From NCBI RefSeq assembly GCF_001051235.1, contig NZ_CBTJ020000040.1:50941-114940 (forward strand): a stretch of 64,000 nt of DNA. The letters run 5' to 3'. The stretch's first letter is position 1. Each line of letters opens with the position of its first letter. The notes under the pieces are model-generated. The model had not been told where the DNA came from. It did no database searches and saw only the letters and a program-made list of their open reading frames with translations. Below, piece by piece: positions 27,582-36,749 of this stretch. Source of the stretch: Candidatus Competibacter denitrificans Run_A_D11 (GTDB lineage: Bacteria > Pseudomonadota > Gammaproteobacteria > Competibacterales > Competibacteraceae). Position numbers and translations under genes: made by a program.

Positions 27582-28631
27582 CTAAAACAGTTCGATATCG
27601 CCGAAATGGTCATCGGGGACGGCCAACGCGCCATTGGCAATCAGTTTTTCGTAGGAACAAACCTGATTGCGGCCGTGCTCTTTGGCGTAATACAGCGCCT
27701 TGTCCGCGCGTGTGATCAACTCCGCCGCTACTTCCAGATCGAGAATTTGAATGAAACCCACGCTGGCGGTCACTTGGCCGACTTGGGGAAAATGATAGCG
27801 TTCCAGATTCTGCCGGAACCGTTCCAGCACATTGTGGGCATCCTCCAGTGCGCGCGTCTTGAACACGACGACGAACTCCTCACCGCCATAGCGGAACAGC
27901 AGATCGGCACGCCGGAACGAACTGCGCATGATATTGGCCATCAAGATCAACACCTCATCGCCATACAAGTGGCCGTAGGTGTCGTTGATGCGCTTGAAAT
28001 GATCAATGTCGAGCACGGCTAGCCAATAATGCTTACCGCCATCCCCTTCGCGCCGCTCAGGTTGTTCCCGTCGCAATTTAGCCTGTGCGCTACGCCGGCT
28101 GGCGTGCAAGATCTCTAACAGCTTGTCATCGAAGGTTTTGCGATTGAGCAAGCCGGTGAGTTTATCGCGTTCGTTGTCCTCGATTAATTTCAGGTAGTTC
28201 CAGTAAATTTGTACGAACCCTTCGACCAGCCGATGATCCTCCCGCAAGTCACGGCTGGCGACCAACCGCAAAAACCCGATCAATTTGTCGTGGCGAGGAA
28301 TGGGGAAGGTGTGACGATTGCCTTGGGCGGTAGGTTCAACCACTACCTGCTGCTCTTGCACACAGGCGAGAAATCCCGCATCAGTAGCCACCGGAATCAT
28401 CGTTTCAAGATCGTCCAGGTCGTCACTGGGAACCTGGCAGCCCTCATGATCCACCCGCACCAGCAGGTTGGCTTGATCCGCTTCACAGCGATAGAGAGCG
28501 ATCTCCTCGACGGCCAGCAGATCGAACATCGTCTGGGTCAAGCAGATTTCCAACGATAGCCGGTTGCGTTTCTCAGTCAACCGTGCGATGGATTCGAGCA
28601 GTTTATCGTGGTCAAGCTCGTTCACAAGCAC
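27582..28631 (-). CDS. GGDEF diguanylate cyclase with N-terminal sensor
   Basis: 349 residues with a GTG start (another GTG two codons later is possible). Residues 20-150 look like a GAF-type soluble sensor domain; no membrane segment is seen. The GGDEF domain has an intact active site, YGGEEF, and an inhibitory I-site RRAD five residues before it. The substrate region DHFKRINDTYGHLYGDEVL keeps both the Asn and the Asp that contact guanine in ordinary cyclases, so c-di-GMP is the expected product rather than cGAMP. No EAL domain is attached. It lies 1.1-2.1 kb from the riboswitch. Confidence 0.94.
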   Translation of the reverse strand: MLVNELDHDKLLESIARLTEKRNRLSLEICLTQTMFDLLAVEEIALYRCEADQANLLVRVDHEGCQVPSDDLDDLETMIPVATDAGFLACVQEQQVVVEPTAQGNRHTFPIPRHDKLIGFLRLVASRDLREDHRLVEGFVQIYWNYLKLIEDNERDKLTGLLNRKTFDDKLLEILHASRRSAQAKLRREQPERREGDGGKHYWLAVLDIDHFKRINDTYGHLYGDEVLILMANIMRSSFRRADLLFRYGGEEFVVVFKTRALEDAHNVLERFRQNLERYHFPQVGQVTASVGFIQILDLEVAAELITRADKALYYAKEHGRNQVCSYEKLIANGALAVPDDHFGDIELF

Positions 28632-28728
28632 TCAAACAACGGTTAATAGCCTAGACGGAACCAGCGATTAGCCTGGTAGTCACCAAACACTGAGGCCACG
28701 CGCGCCGGCAGGTCGCATCGATTCCCAA

Positions 28729-28769
28729 CCCAACGGGTCTTGATACTCGTAATAGTATGATCTGTTGGG
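28729..28769. repeat. Imperfect 41-base inverted repeat between mrpG and the cyclase gene
   Basis: CCCAAC at 28729 pairs with GTTGGG at 28764, GGTC with GATC inside (one G-U), and ATACT with AGTAT at the centre around a six-base loop. There is no T run. It could be a structured end of the mrp transcript or an operator upstream of the cyclase. The surrounding 180 bases hold no gene. Confidence 0.4.
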
Positions 28770-28811
28770 TGATCAGACTCAAACGGGCGACCTCAGCGGT
28801 CTCAACGATTC

Positions 28812-29156
28812 CTATCTTGCATCACCCTTAGATCGGGCTGCTTGCTCGTCCGGCAGCAATTCTGCCAACGAACGCAATTTGAGATGTAACGCCGCCTTGG
28901 AGAGCAGATGCGCGCTGACCGGTGCGGTGATGAACAAAAACATTGTTACCAACGCTTCATGTAGGCTGACACCTTCGTCGTGTGTGCTGAAATACAATGC
29001 TGAGGCAATCAGGAGGCTGCCGACCCCCAAGGTGGTGGCTTTGGTGGGCGCGTGCAGCCTCATATAGAAATCAGGCAACCGCACCAAGCCCAGGGAACCG
29101 ATGAAGGTAAAAAGCGCACCGGCCAGAATCAGCAAAGACAGCAGGATATCCAGCAT
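28812..29156 (-). CDS. mrpG: Mrp-type Na+(K+)/H+ antiporter subunit G
   Basis: 114 residues from the ATG at 29156 (a longer upstream start adds 14 unlikely residues). Three membrane helices and the MnhG signature FTFIGSLGLVRLPDFYMRLHAPTKA are present. It is the smallest-role, essential last subunit of the multisubunit Mrp antiporter in the inner membrane, and the last gene of the operon, five bases after mrpF. The C-terminal tail is polar and cytoplasmic. Confidence 0.95.
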   Translation of the reverse strand: MLDILLSLLILAGALFTFIGSLGLVRLPDFYMRLHAPTKATTLGVGSLLIASALYFSTHDEGVSLHEALVTMFLFITAPVSAHLLSKAALHLKLRSLAELLPDEQAARSKGDAR

Positions 29157-29161
29157 TGGAC

Positions 29162-29434
29162 TCACTCGATGATATCGCCGCGCAACAAAAACTTGCACAG
29201 CGCCACGGTGCCGATGAAACCCATCAGGGCGATCAAAAGCGCTGCCTCGAAATAGAGGGTGCTGGCCAGATGAATCCCCAGTAGGACCAGCCAGGCGATG
29301 GCATTAATGTAGAGCGTATCCAGTGCCAGGATGCGATCTGGAAGATCAGGGCCGACCAGCAGCCGCCAGATACTGAACACAAAAGCGGCCGTCACCAACG
29401 CAAACGCGACCGGCAGGGCGACACTGGTCAGCAT
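29162..29434 (-). CDS. mrpF: Mrp-type antiporter subunit F
   Basis: 90 residues, three membrane helices, with the MnhF hallmark VGPDLPDRILALDTL between helices one and two. Overlaps the end of mrpE by seven bases, showing translational coupling. Length and hydropathy match the family exactly. Confidence 0.96.
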   Translation of the reverse strand: MLTSVALPVAFALVTAAFVFSIWRLLVGPDLPDRILALDTLYINAIAWLVLLGIHLASTLYFEAALLIALMGFIGTVALCKFLLRGDIIE

Positions 29435-29922
29435 GGCTCAAAAACCTCCCGCAACGGTGCTTCATAGCGATTTTTGATAGTCGCCACCAAAGCATCTGGG
29501 TCGGTGGCATCCAGCGCATGGACCAGCAAATACCGACGATCCAGCGACAAGCGTGACGATACGGTGCCAGGGGTCAGGCAGATGGTATTGGCCAACACGC
29601 TAATGGCTAAATCTGAGCGCAGCGCCAGCGGCACCTGTACAAACACCGGCCGCCGCCGGGCTGGTGAGCGAATAATCAGCCACGCCACCACCACATTCGC
29701 CAGGACAATATCGACCAGGACGATGCCGATAAAACGCAGCAGGATAAGTGGCCGATGAATCCGCAGGGTTTCCGGCCAAAAGCGGGCGGCGAATAGAGAA
29801 ATGCTCCAGCCCAATAGCAATCCCAATACTATCTGGCCGGGAGCAACGCTATTGGCCAGTAGTAACCAAACCACTCCCAGCGCCAAGGCAACGAGCGGAT
29901 GCGGCAGCACACGGTGTCTCAT
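29428..29922 (-). CDS. mrpE: Mrp-type antiporter subunit E
   Basis: 164 residues. N-terminal membrane helices (ALALGVVWLLLAN; GQIVLGLLLGWSISLF) and the cytoplasmic C-terminal domain with VLANTICLTPGTVSSRLS, the conserved MnhE segment. Overlaps mrpD by four bases. Confidence 0.96.
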   Translation of the reverse strand: MRHRVLPHPLVALALGVVWLLLANSVAPGQIVLGLLLGWSISLFAARFWPETLRIHRPLILLRFIGIVLVDIVLANVVVAWLIIRSPARRRPVFVQVPLALRSDLAISVLANTICLTPGTVSSRLSLDRRYLLVHALDATDPDALVATIKNRYEAPLREVFEPC

Positions 29923-31436
29923 GGCTCCCCTCCCGGCTTGAGAACGGCCTGAATATAACGTTGCGGCTGTAACAGTTGCTCGGCGCTCGCGCGTGCCCCG
30001 TGCTCCAACACACCGGCGGCTACCGTCAGCGCCAATCCCAACAGCAGTAGACCCACAATAGGCGCCAGTTCACGGGCCAGTGCAACCCCCGGTTCCGGCG
30101 TGAGATCCGCCGTCGGTGGTGACGCCTGGTAGAACAGCAGACTGCCGGTTCGTGCCAGAGTGATGACACCGATCAGGCCAGCGCTTAGCACGGTGGCCAT
30201 GATCCAGGACCACCAGGGGTGCGCGAGTGCCGCGCGCAACGTCAAAAACTTCCCAAGAAACCCCGATAAGGGCGGCAGGCCGACCACCGCCACGGTGGTG
30301 ACAAAAAACAAACCGCCCAGGATACCCGCGCTGACAATGGTCGGGCCGGGATCGAGTCGATCTCCCAGGTCGCCACGCCGCTGGGTAATGCGGTCGGCCA
30401 ACAAAAACAGGGCGGCGGTGGCAAAGGTGGTATGCGGCAGGTAATACAAGCCGGCGGCGATCCCACTCACACTGCCCAGGCCGAACGCCGTCAATAGTGA
30501 TCCCACCGAGGCCACCACCAGATAAGCGGCTTGTTGGCGAAGGCGGGTACTCGCTAGAGCACCCACCATGCCGACTAGCAAAGTCGCCAAGGCCATCGGT
30601 AATAACCACGGTTCCAGCAATCCGGCGACTAATCCCGCATCCGCCCCAAACAGCAGGGTATCAACACGCAGAATGCTATAGGCGCCGACCTTGGTCATAA
30701 TGGCGAACAGCGCGGCAACCGACGCGCTGGTATGCGCATACGCCTCAGGCAGCCACAGATAAAACGGCAGCAGCGCCGCCTTGAGCGCAAAGACGGCAAA
30801 CAGCAACAGGCCCGCTACCCGCACCAGTGGCGCATTCTCCGGCGACACCGCAGCAACCTTGCGCGCCAGGTCGGCCAGGTTGAGCGTGCCGAGTATCCCG
30901 TAGAACGTACCCGCTGCAAACAGGAAAAATATCGACCCAATCAGGTTGACCGTCACGAAATGCAAACCGGCCCGCGTTCGCTTGCGTCCACCACCGTGCA
31001 ACAGCAGCCCATAGGAGGCGATCAGCAGGATCTCGAAGAACACGAACAGGTTAAACAGATCACCCGTCAAAAACGCACCGTTCAACCCAAACAGTTCGAA
31101 CTGGAATAGGGTATGAAAATGCGAACCGGCCGCATCATCACCGCGCAGCGCATACCACAGAGCGAAAAAGGCCAAGAATGCGGTAGTGACCAGCATCCAG
31201 GCAGCCAAACGATCCGCCACTAAGACAATACCAAACGGCGCCGGCCAATTTCCCAGGGTGTAAACCAGCATACGACCATCGCTCACCTCCGCCGCCAGGG
31301 CCAGTGCCAACCCAAGCTGACCCGCGACAGCAACAACACTCACGCCGCGCTGCCAAGCAAGACTTCCGTGCCCCAGCAACAATAGGATGCCGGCCAACCA
31401 AGGCCATAGCACCGGCGCGATGACCCAATGGTTCAT
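29919..31436 (-). CDS. mrpD: Mrp-type antiporter subunit D
   Basis: 505 residues, about fourteen membrane helices. It belongs to the same proton-pumping family as complex I NuoL/M/N; the key region LPFYLWLPEAYAHTSASVAALFAIMTKVGAY and the upstream FEILLIASYGLLLHG (Glu) are intact. It forms one proton or cation path of the antiporter. Overlaps mrpC by four bases. Confidence 0.97.
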   Translation of the reverse strand: MNHWVIAPVLWPWLAGILLLLGHGSLAWQRGVSVVAVAGQLGLALALAAEVSDGRMLVYTLGNWPAPFGIVLVADRLAAWMLVTTAFLAFFALWYALRGDDAAGSHFHTLFQFELFGLNGAFLTGDLFNLFVFFEILLIASYGLLLHGGGRKRTRAGLHFVTVNLIGSIFFLFAAGTFYGILGTLNLADLARKVAAVSPENAPLVRVAGLLLFAVFALKAALLPFYLWLPEAYAHTSASVAALFAIMTKVGAYSILRVDTLLFGADAGLVAGLLEPWLLPMALATLLVGMVGALASTRLRQQAAYLVVASVGSLLTAFGLGSVSGIAAGLYYLPHTTFATAALFLLADRITQRRGDLGDRLDPGPTIVSAGILGGLFFVTTVAVVGLPPLSGFLGKFLTLRAALAHPWWSWIMATVLSAGLIGVITLARTGSLLFYQASPPTADLTPEPGVALARELAPIVGLLLLGLALTVAAGVLEHGARASAEQLLQPQRYIQAVLKPGGEP

Positions 31437-31765
31437 GGTCGATGCAACCCGTCCACATGATCATTACCCATCTCGGCACGCGCCTTGAGGGCCAGCACGA
31501 TGACGAAAGCTGTCATGGCGAAGCTGATCACGATGGCCGTCAACACCAGCGCTTGCGGTAGCGGATCGGCATAGCCGGACACGCCGGGGACGATCACCGG
31601 TGGCTGGCCGATAGTGAGTCGGCCCATGGCAAACAGAAACAGATTCACCGCGTAAGACAGTAAGGTCAATCCCAGCACCATCGGAAATGTCCGAGCGCGC
31701 AACGCTAGATAAATTCCACCAGCGGTGAGTGCGCCAACGAGTAGCGCGAACAATAGCTCCATCAA
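31433..31765 (-). CDS. mrpC: Mrp-type antiporter subunit C
   Basis: 110 residues with three membrane helices; related to NuoK. Shows LGLTLLSYAVNLFLFAMGRL and the DPLPQALVLTAIVISFAMTA segment typical of MnhC. Overlaps both neighbours by four bases. Confidence 0.97.
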   Translation of the reverse strand: MMELLFALLVGALTAGGIYLALRARTFPMVLGLTLLSYAVNLFLFAMGRLTIGQPPVIVPGVSGYADPLPQALVLTAIVISFAMTAFVIVLALKARAEMGNDHVDGLHRP

Positions 31766-34611
31766 GGCATCTCCCCTGATACGGCGGTGCCTTGCCGAGC
31801 GCGCGCGGAGCGCCGCTCAAAACGGTGCAATAAGCCTAAGCGAATTAAAATCAGCAAGGTCGCGCCGACCACCACCAGATAGACGCCCAGGTCGAACACC
31901 AGGGCCGAGGCCAGCTCGAAATCACCCACCACCGGCCAATGCAGATGAGTAAACGCCGAGGTGAGGAACGGATAGCCCACGAGCAAACTGGCCAATCCGG
32001 TCAAAGCGGTCGCCAGCAAACCGACGCCGATAAACCGCTGCGCATTCCATGGCAAACGTTCCTGGCCCCAGGCAATCCCGTTGGCCAGATACTGGACGAT
32101 CAACGCCGCCGCTGTGAGCAGACCGGCGATGAAACCGCCGCCGGGCAGATTATGACCACGCAGAAAGATGAAAGCTGACACCAACAGCGCCAAGGGCAAC
32201 AGCAATCGGGCAAGAGCCGCCATGATCGCCGGGTGAACATCCGCATCCCAGGGCTGGCCTTTAGGGTCATCAACCGGACCATCCAGCCGCAACCCTTCCA
32301 ATAAGGCGTAAATACCAAGAGCGGCCAGGGCCAATACGGTGATCTCACCCAAGGTATCGTAACCGCGAAAATCCACCAAAATGACGTTAACCACATTGGT
32401 GCCACCGCCACCCGCCACACTATTGGCCAGAAAGAAATCGGTGATACTGTCGTAGGGACGGGTCAGCACCGCCCAGGTCAGCGCTGCCGCACCAACACCG
32501 CCGGCGACCGCCAATATCCCATGCCCACTGCGTTGCGTCATGGTCGATTCGATAGGACTGTGTGGCGGCAGGAAATACAGGGCCAGCAAGAGCAACACCA
32601 CCGTCACCATCTCCACCGCAAGCTGGGTTAGCGCCAGATCCGGGGCGGAGAACTTGACGAAAATCAGCGCCATCACCAGGCCAACCGCTCCGATCAGGAT
32701 CAATGCTACCAAGCGCTGTCGATGTAAAACCACCACGCCGGTCAGCGCTGCCAGCAATCCCAAAGCCGCCACTAGGCTAACGCCATCCACTGACAACAGC
32801 GGGCGCCGTCCGGTCAGTGGTACCGGATCACCGAGAAAACCTGCTGTCCCCAACACCAGCGCGGCGGCGATCACGACCGTCAGCAGCCGCTGTAGCGAAC
32901 CCGTATCCAGCCACCGGGTCAATGCACCGCTTACAGCGAACAACCCATTGAGTAAGGCATTATAGATCCGCTCCGCATCCAACCCCTCGGTGTGGCGGTC
33001 ATGAAACGCGAACAAGGGTTTGCGCCCCCAATAAAGCAGTCCGCCGCCAATCAGGGCGATCACGCTCATCGCCAGCGCCGGATTCACACCATGCCAGAGC
33101 GCCAGATCGTGGGCCAGTGGCGGTCCTTGCAAAACCGCAGTACTCGCTACTGTGAGGAGCGGTTCCACCACTTGGGCTGGGAAGATGCCCACCACCAGGC
33201 AAAGCAACACCAACACCTCCATCGGCACCTTCATCCAGCGCGGCGGTTCGTGTGGGGTTCGCGGTAGGTCAATGGGATCGCCGTTGAAAAATACATCGTG
33301 GATGAAGCGCAGCGAGTAGGCTACCGCGAACATCCCGGCCAGGGTAACCGCTGCCGGCAGCAACCAACCCAAGCGCAAATGAGTGGCGGCACTGAATGCT
33401 TCCGCGAAAAACATTTCCTTGGATAAAAAGCCATTTAATAAGGGCACGCCCGCCATCGCGGCCGCAGCCACCATGGCCAGCGCCCCGGTATAGGGCATTT
33501 TCCTCCATAAGCCATTAATCTTTCTCATATCACGGCTACCGGTTTCGTGATCGATGATACCAGCCGCCATGAACAGTGACGCTTTGAACGTAGCGTGATT
33601 GATGATATGAAACACACCCGCTACAGCGGCCAGCGGCGTACCGATACCGAACAGCAACGCAATCAAGCCCAGATGGCTGATGGTCGAGTAGGCCAATAAA
33701 CCTTTGAGATCATGCTGGAATAAAGCGAAGAGCGCACCCAGCACCAAGGTGATAACGCCCGCGCCACCGACCAGCCACGACCATTCGTCCGTTCCAGACA
33801 AGGCTGGGAACAACCGTGCCAACAGGAAAATGCCCGCCTTAACCATGGTGGCCGAATGCAGGTAGGCCGAAGCCGGAGTCGGCGCCGCCATCGCGTTCGG
33901 CAGCCAGAAATGAAACGGAAACTGGGCCGATTTGGTGAACACGCCGAGCAGCACCAGCACCAGCATGGGCCGATAGAGCGGATCGGCGCGGATCGCATCG
34001 CCGGCCTGCAAGATCACCGATAGCTCGTAACTGCCGACAATCTGGCCGAGCAGCAAAAAACCACCCAGTAGGGCCAAACCGCCCGCGCCGGTGACGGTGA
34101 GGGCCATCCGTGCGCCGTTGTGTGCTTCCTCACGGGGATACCAATAGCTAACCAGCAAAAATGACGAGAGGCTGGTCAATTCCCAGAAAATCAGTAGCTG
34201 GATCAGGTTCTCGGCGAGAACGATGCCCAGCATCGATCCCATAAACAGCAGCAGGTAGGCGTAGAACCGTCCCAGCGGATCTCGCTCCGACAGGTAATAG
34301 CTGGCATACAGCACGATCAACAGACCGATGCCTAAAATCAGCAGGGCAAACAGCAGGCCCAAGCCATCGAACCGAAACGCCAGATCAAGGCCGACGCTGG
34401 GCAACCAGCGCAACCGCTGGATGATGGTCTCCCCGGCAAACGGCGCACCCGCTAGCGGCAGCAAGCAGCCGAACGATAACAGAACCGTGAACCCCGCTGC
34501 CCACGCGGCATGAGTGCGACCCAAGCGCGCCAGAACCGCCACCAGGATGGCACCAAGAAACGGAATCAGGGTGACGATCAGCAATAAACCCATAGCGACA
34601 AGAATCAACAT
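31762..34611 (-). CDS. mrpA: Mrp-type antiporter fused subunit A/B
   Basis: 949 residues. Residues 1-780 are MrpA, a NuoL-like protein with about twenty helices (FPFHFWLPNAMAAPTPASAY; Glu in FWELTSLSSFLLVSYW). The last 150 residues match MrpB (LRGHNLPGGGFIAGLLTAAALIVQYLANG; DLGVYLVVVGATLLIL), so A and B are one polypeptide and no separate mrpB exists; fused forms are known in several proteobacteria. The operon order A/B-C-D-E-F-G gives a complete Mrp complex for Na+ or K+/H+ exchange and pH or salt tolerance. Confidence 0.97.
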   Translation of the reverse strand: MLILVAMGLLLIVTLIPFLGAILVAVLARLGRTHAAWAAGFTVLLSFGCLLPLAGAPFAGETIIQRLRWLPSVGLDLAFRFDGLGLLFALLILGIGLLIVLYASYYLSERDPLGRFYAYLLLFMGSMLGIVLAENLIQLLIFWELTSLSSFLLVSYWYPREEAHNGARMALTVTGAGGLALLGGFLLLGQIVGSYELSVILQAGDAIRADPLYRPMLVLVLLGVFTKSAQFPFHFWLPNAMAAPTPASAYLHSATMVKAGIFLLARLFPALSGTDEWSWLVGGAGVITLVLGALFALFQHDLKGLLAYSTISHLGLIALLFGIGTPLAAVAGVFHIINHATFKASLFMAAGIIDHETGSRDMRKINGLWRKMPYTGALAMVAAAAMAGVPLLNGFLSKEMFFAEAFSAATHLRLGWLLPAAVTLAGMFAVAYSLRFIHDVFFNGDPIDLPRTPHEPPRWMKVPMEVLVLLCLVVGIFPAQVVEPLLTVASTAVLQGPPLAHDLALWHGVNPALAMSVIALIGGGLLYWGRKPLFAFHDRHTEGLDAERIYNALLNGLFAVSGALTRWLDTGSLQRLLTVVIAAALVLGTAGFLGDPVPLTGRRPLLSVDGVSLVAALGLLAALTGVVVLHRQRLVALILIGAVGLVMALIFVKFSAPDLALTQLAVEMVTVVLLLLALYFLPPHSPIESTMTQRSGHGILAVAGGVGAAALTWAVLTRPYDSITDFFLANSVAGGGGTNVVNVILVDFRGYDTLGEITVLALAALGIYALLEGLRLDGPVDDPKGQPWDADVHPAIMAALARLLLPLALLVSAFIFLRGHNLPGGGFIAGLLTAAALIVQYLANGIAWGQERLPWNAQRFIGVGLLATALTGLASLLVGYPFLTSAFTHLHWPVVGDFELASALVFDLGVYLVVVGATLLILIRLGLLHRFERRSARARQGTAVSGEMP

Positions 34612-34720
34612 TGACCGGCCGCTGCAACGGCTCGCATTGCGGGGGATCGGGCGGAATTCGGCGGACGGATAAACCGTCTATCGGCTTCGCTCCAATCGGT
34701 GCGCAGGGGGACCGAATCGG

Positions 34721-35623
34721 CTAGCGGCTAGCCGCCTTTGCCAGGGCCACCTTTGAGACTGGCACCCGACCCAGGCACCGGCTGATCCATGCAGAACATT
34801 CTAATAGGCGATCCAGATCGATACCCGTTTCGATGCCTAATCCCGCCAGCAGATACACCACATCCTCAGTGGCGACATTGCCTGCGGCGCCTTGTGCATA
34901 AGGGCAGCCACCCAACCCCGCCACTGAACTGTCGAACACGGTGACACCGCATTGCAGGGAGGCATAAATATTGGCAATCGCCATCCCGTAGGTATCGTGG
35001 TAATGGCCAGCCAGACAATCGAGCGGCACGCGGGTGCTAACCGCCGCAATCATCCGCTTGGCGGCCTCCGGCGTGCCGACACCGACGGTATCGCCGAGGC
35101 TGATCTCGTAACAGCCCATGGCAAACAGCGCGCCCGCCACCTCGGCAACCGCTTCAGGCCGAATAGCATCCTCATAGGGGCAACCCAGCACACAGGATAC
35201 ATAACCGCGAACCGGAATCCCTGCCGCCTTTGCCGCCGTCAGCAACGGCTTAAATCGTACCAATGATTCCGCTATCGAGCAGTTGATATTCTTTTGGGAG
35301 AAGGACTCGGAGGCGGCACCGAAGACGGCGATTTCCCGCGCACCTGCTGCCACGGCTGCCTCAAAACCTTTGAGGTTGGGCGTGAGCACCGGATAGGCGA
35401 CCCCTGGCAAACGCTCAATAGCGGCCATGACGGCAGCGCTATCGGCCATCTGTGGCACCCATTTAGGCGACACGAACGCAGCGGCCTCAATGACTTTGAG
35501 ACCAGCCTCACCCAGTCGGCTGACTAGGGCCACCTTGGTGGCGGTGTCGATAATTTTCGGCTCGTTTTGCAAGCCGTCACGCGGCCCGACTTCGACGATC
35601 TTGATGCGCTTGACCACGGTCAT
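34721..35623 (-). CDS. mvaB: Hydroxymethylglutaryl-CoA lyase
   Basis: 300 residues. It splits HMG-CoA to acetoacetate and acetyl-CoA, the last step of leucine breakdown. Motifs: [11 protein letters not shown] (catalytic Arg/Asp), GHYHDTYG metal-binding His pair, and the lyase signature [20 protein letters not shown] with the catalytic Cys. The ATG start ([17 protein letters not shown]) fits the family. No other leucine-degradation gene is adjacent. Confidence 0.95.
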   Translation of the reverse strand: MTVVKRIKIVEVGPRDGLQNEPKIIDTATKVALVSRLGEAGLKVIEAAAFVSPKWVPQMADSAAVMAAIERLPGVAYPVLTPNLKGFEAAVAAGAREIAVFGAASESFSQKNINCSIAESLVRFKPLLTAAKAAGIPVRGYVSCVLGCPYEDAIRPEAVAEVAGALFAMGCYEISLGDTVGVGTPEAAKRMIAAVSTRVPLDCLAGHYHDTYGMAIANIYASLQCGVTVFDSSVAGLGGCPYAQGAAGNVATEDVVYLLAGLGIETGIDLDRLLECSAWISRCLGRVPVSKVALAKAASR

Positions 35624-35719
35624 GCGTCCTTATGGCTGGTATCACCCCGTGGTCGGGCTGCCGCTGTGTCACCAAGCAAGCCGACCGTCCTGCGCCGCGC
35701 TCGGAGAACGGCTAGGCGT

Positions 35720-35911
35720 TTAGCGCCCTTTGCGGTGCGAATCGGTTCGACCGTCACCCCGACGCACCGGGCGTGGCGGTCGGTTTTTAGTCTCGTCACT
35801 GAAGCGGAAGCGGCCGGCCAGCACACAGCCTTTCATGCCTGGATTACAGGTTTTCTCCAGGACATGCTGGCAAACGCCATTCAACTCATGCGGACAACCC
35901 CAACCGCCCAT
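35720..35911 (-). CDS. Small Cys-rich protein
   Basis: 63 residues from the ATG at 35911, eight bases after GGGGAG on the minus strand; this spacing decides the start. Four Cys residues are spread through CPHELNGVCQHVLEKTC and PGMKGC, followed by VLAGRFRFSDETKNRPP and a basic tail. The Cys spacing suggests a small metal-binding or disulphide-linked fold; no family name is known to me. There is no signal peptide, so a cytoplasmic zinc- or iron-binding protein is more likely. It lies between the repeat-rich secreted protein and HMG-CoA lyase, on the same strand. Confidence 0.6.
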   Translation of the reverse strand: MGGWGCPHELNGVCQHVLEKTCNPGMKGCVLAGRFRFSDETKNRPPRPVRRGDGRTDSHRKGR

Positions 35912-35974
35912 CGTTTCTGCTCCCCGTTCGGCCAACTCCACCTTCCTGGCGGAGCATGGCCTGAAAAGAAGGTT

Positions 35975-36625
35975 CTACCATCGTTGATAATAGTCAGGGC
36001 CACCCGGCCCACCTGGAAAACCGGGGCCTCCAGGCGGCGGGTAGGGACGATTCGACCGGCCTGGCGGACCTTGCCGACGCCGCTCCGGTCGGCGGTAATA
36101 ATCCTGCCGGTCGCCGTAATCCGGTCGTCCCTGATACTCCGTCTGATTATAGCGGTTGGGCTGGCCCTGATAACCCGACTGGCCCTGCGAATTCTGCGGC
36201 GGACGATCCGGCCGACCCTGCTGGGAACCGGACTGGCCCTGATAACCCGACTGGCCCTGCGAATTCTGCGGCGGGCGATCTGGCTGGCCCTGCTGGGAAC
36301 CAGACTGACCGCCTTGCGAATTCTGCGGCGGACGATCCGGCCGACCCTGCTGGGAGCCGGACTGGCCTTGGGAACCCGACTGGCCTTGTGAATTCTGTGG
36401 CGGACGATCCGGTTGGCCCTGCTGGGAACCGGACTGACCGCCTTGCGAATTCTGCGGGGGACGATCCGGCCGACCCTGCTGGGAACCGGACTGGCCCTGA
36501 TAGTCCGGCGGCGGGCGATCTGGCTGGCCTTGCGAACCGGACTGATAGGGTTGAGCCAAGGCTAGCGGCGCTTGGCCCACCAGCAAAAAAGCGCCCAACA
36601 CCACGGCAATTTTCGTCAATTTCAT
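35975..36625 (-). CDS. Secreted Gln/Pro/Ser/Gly repeat protein
   Basis: 216 residues with an ATG after AGGAAC. The signal peptide is clear (VVLGAFLLVGQAPLALAQ). Mature residues about 28-150 are near-perfect copies of a 13-20 residue unit built on QSGSQQGRPDRPPQNSQG. The tail is Tyr/Arg/Pro/Gly rich (PPGGPGFPGGPGG). Such a chain should be unstructured and could be a matrix, adhesive or wall-spanning filler protein. No function can be read from it. The repeats invite length variation between strains. Confidence 0.75.
   Translation of the reverse strand: MKLTKIAVVLGAFLLVGQAPLALAQPYQSGSQGQPDRPPPDYQGQSGSQQGRPDRPPQNSQGGQSGSQQGQPDRPPQNSQGQSGSQGQSGSQQGRPDRPPQNSQGGQSGSQQGQPDRPPQNSQGQSGYQGQSGSQQGRPDRPPQNSQGQSGYQGQPNRYNQTEYQGRPDYGDRQDYYRRPERRRQGPPGRSNRPYPPPGGPGFPGGPGGPDYYQRW
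36150..36545. repeat. Coding tandem repeats (39-66 base units)
   Basis: Repeated blocks of the form GGCCCTGCTGGGAACCGGAC and GAATTCTGCGGCGGACGATC recur about six times inside the secreted repeat protein. All unit lengths are multiples of three, so copy-number change would keep frame. Confidence 0.85.
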
Positions 36626-36749
36626 CTTAGTTCCTCACCTCGTGCAGCCTGCTGGTTCCGATCAATCCGTCCGACGCTGAGCGTCTAGACACGATTATGG
36701 CTAATTTCGCAACCATGTTGTGGAATAACTGATTAACATAAGCTGAATG

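Noticed and set aside
35567..36391. Long plus-strand open frame of 274 codons
   Set aside because: It lies opposite two better genes; its Leu/Arg/Thr repeats are the mirror image of the minus-strand repeat protein, so it is a shadow.
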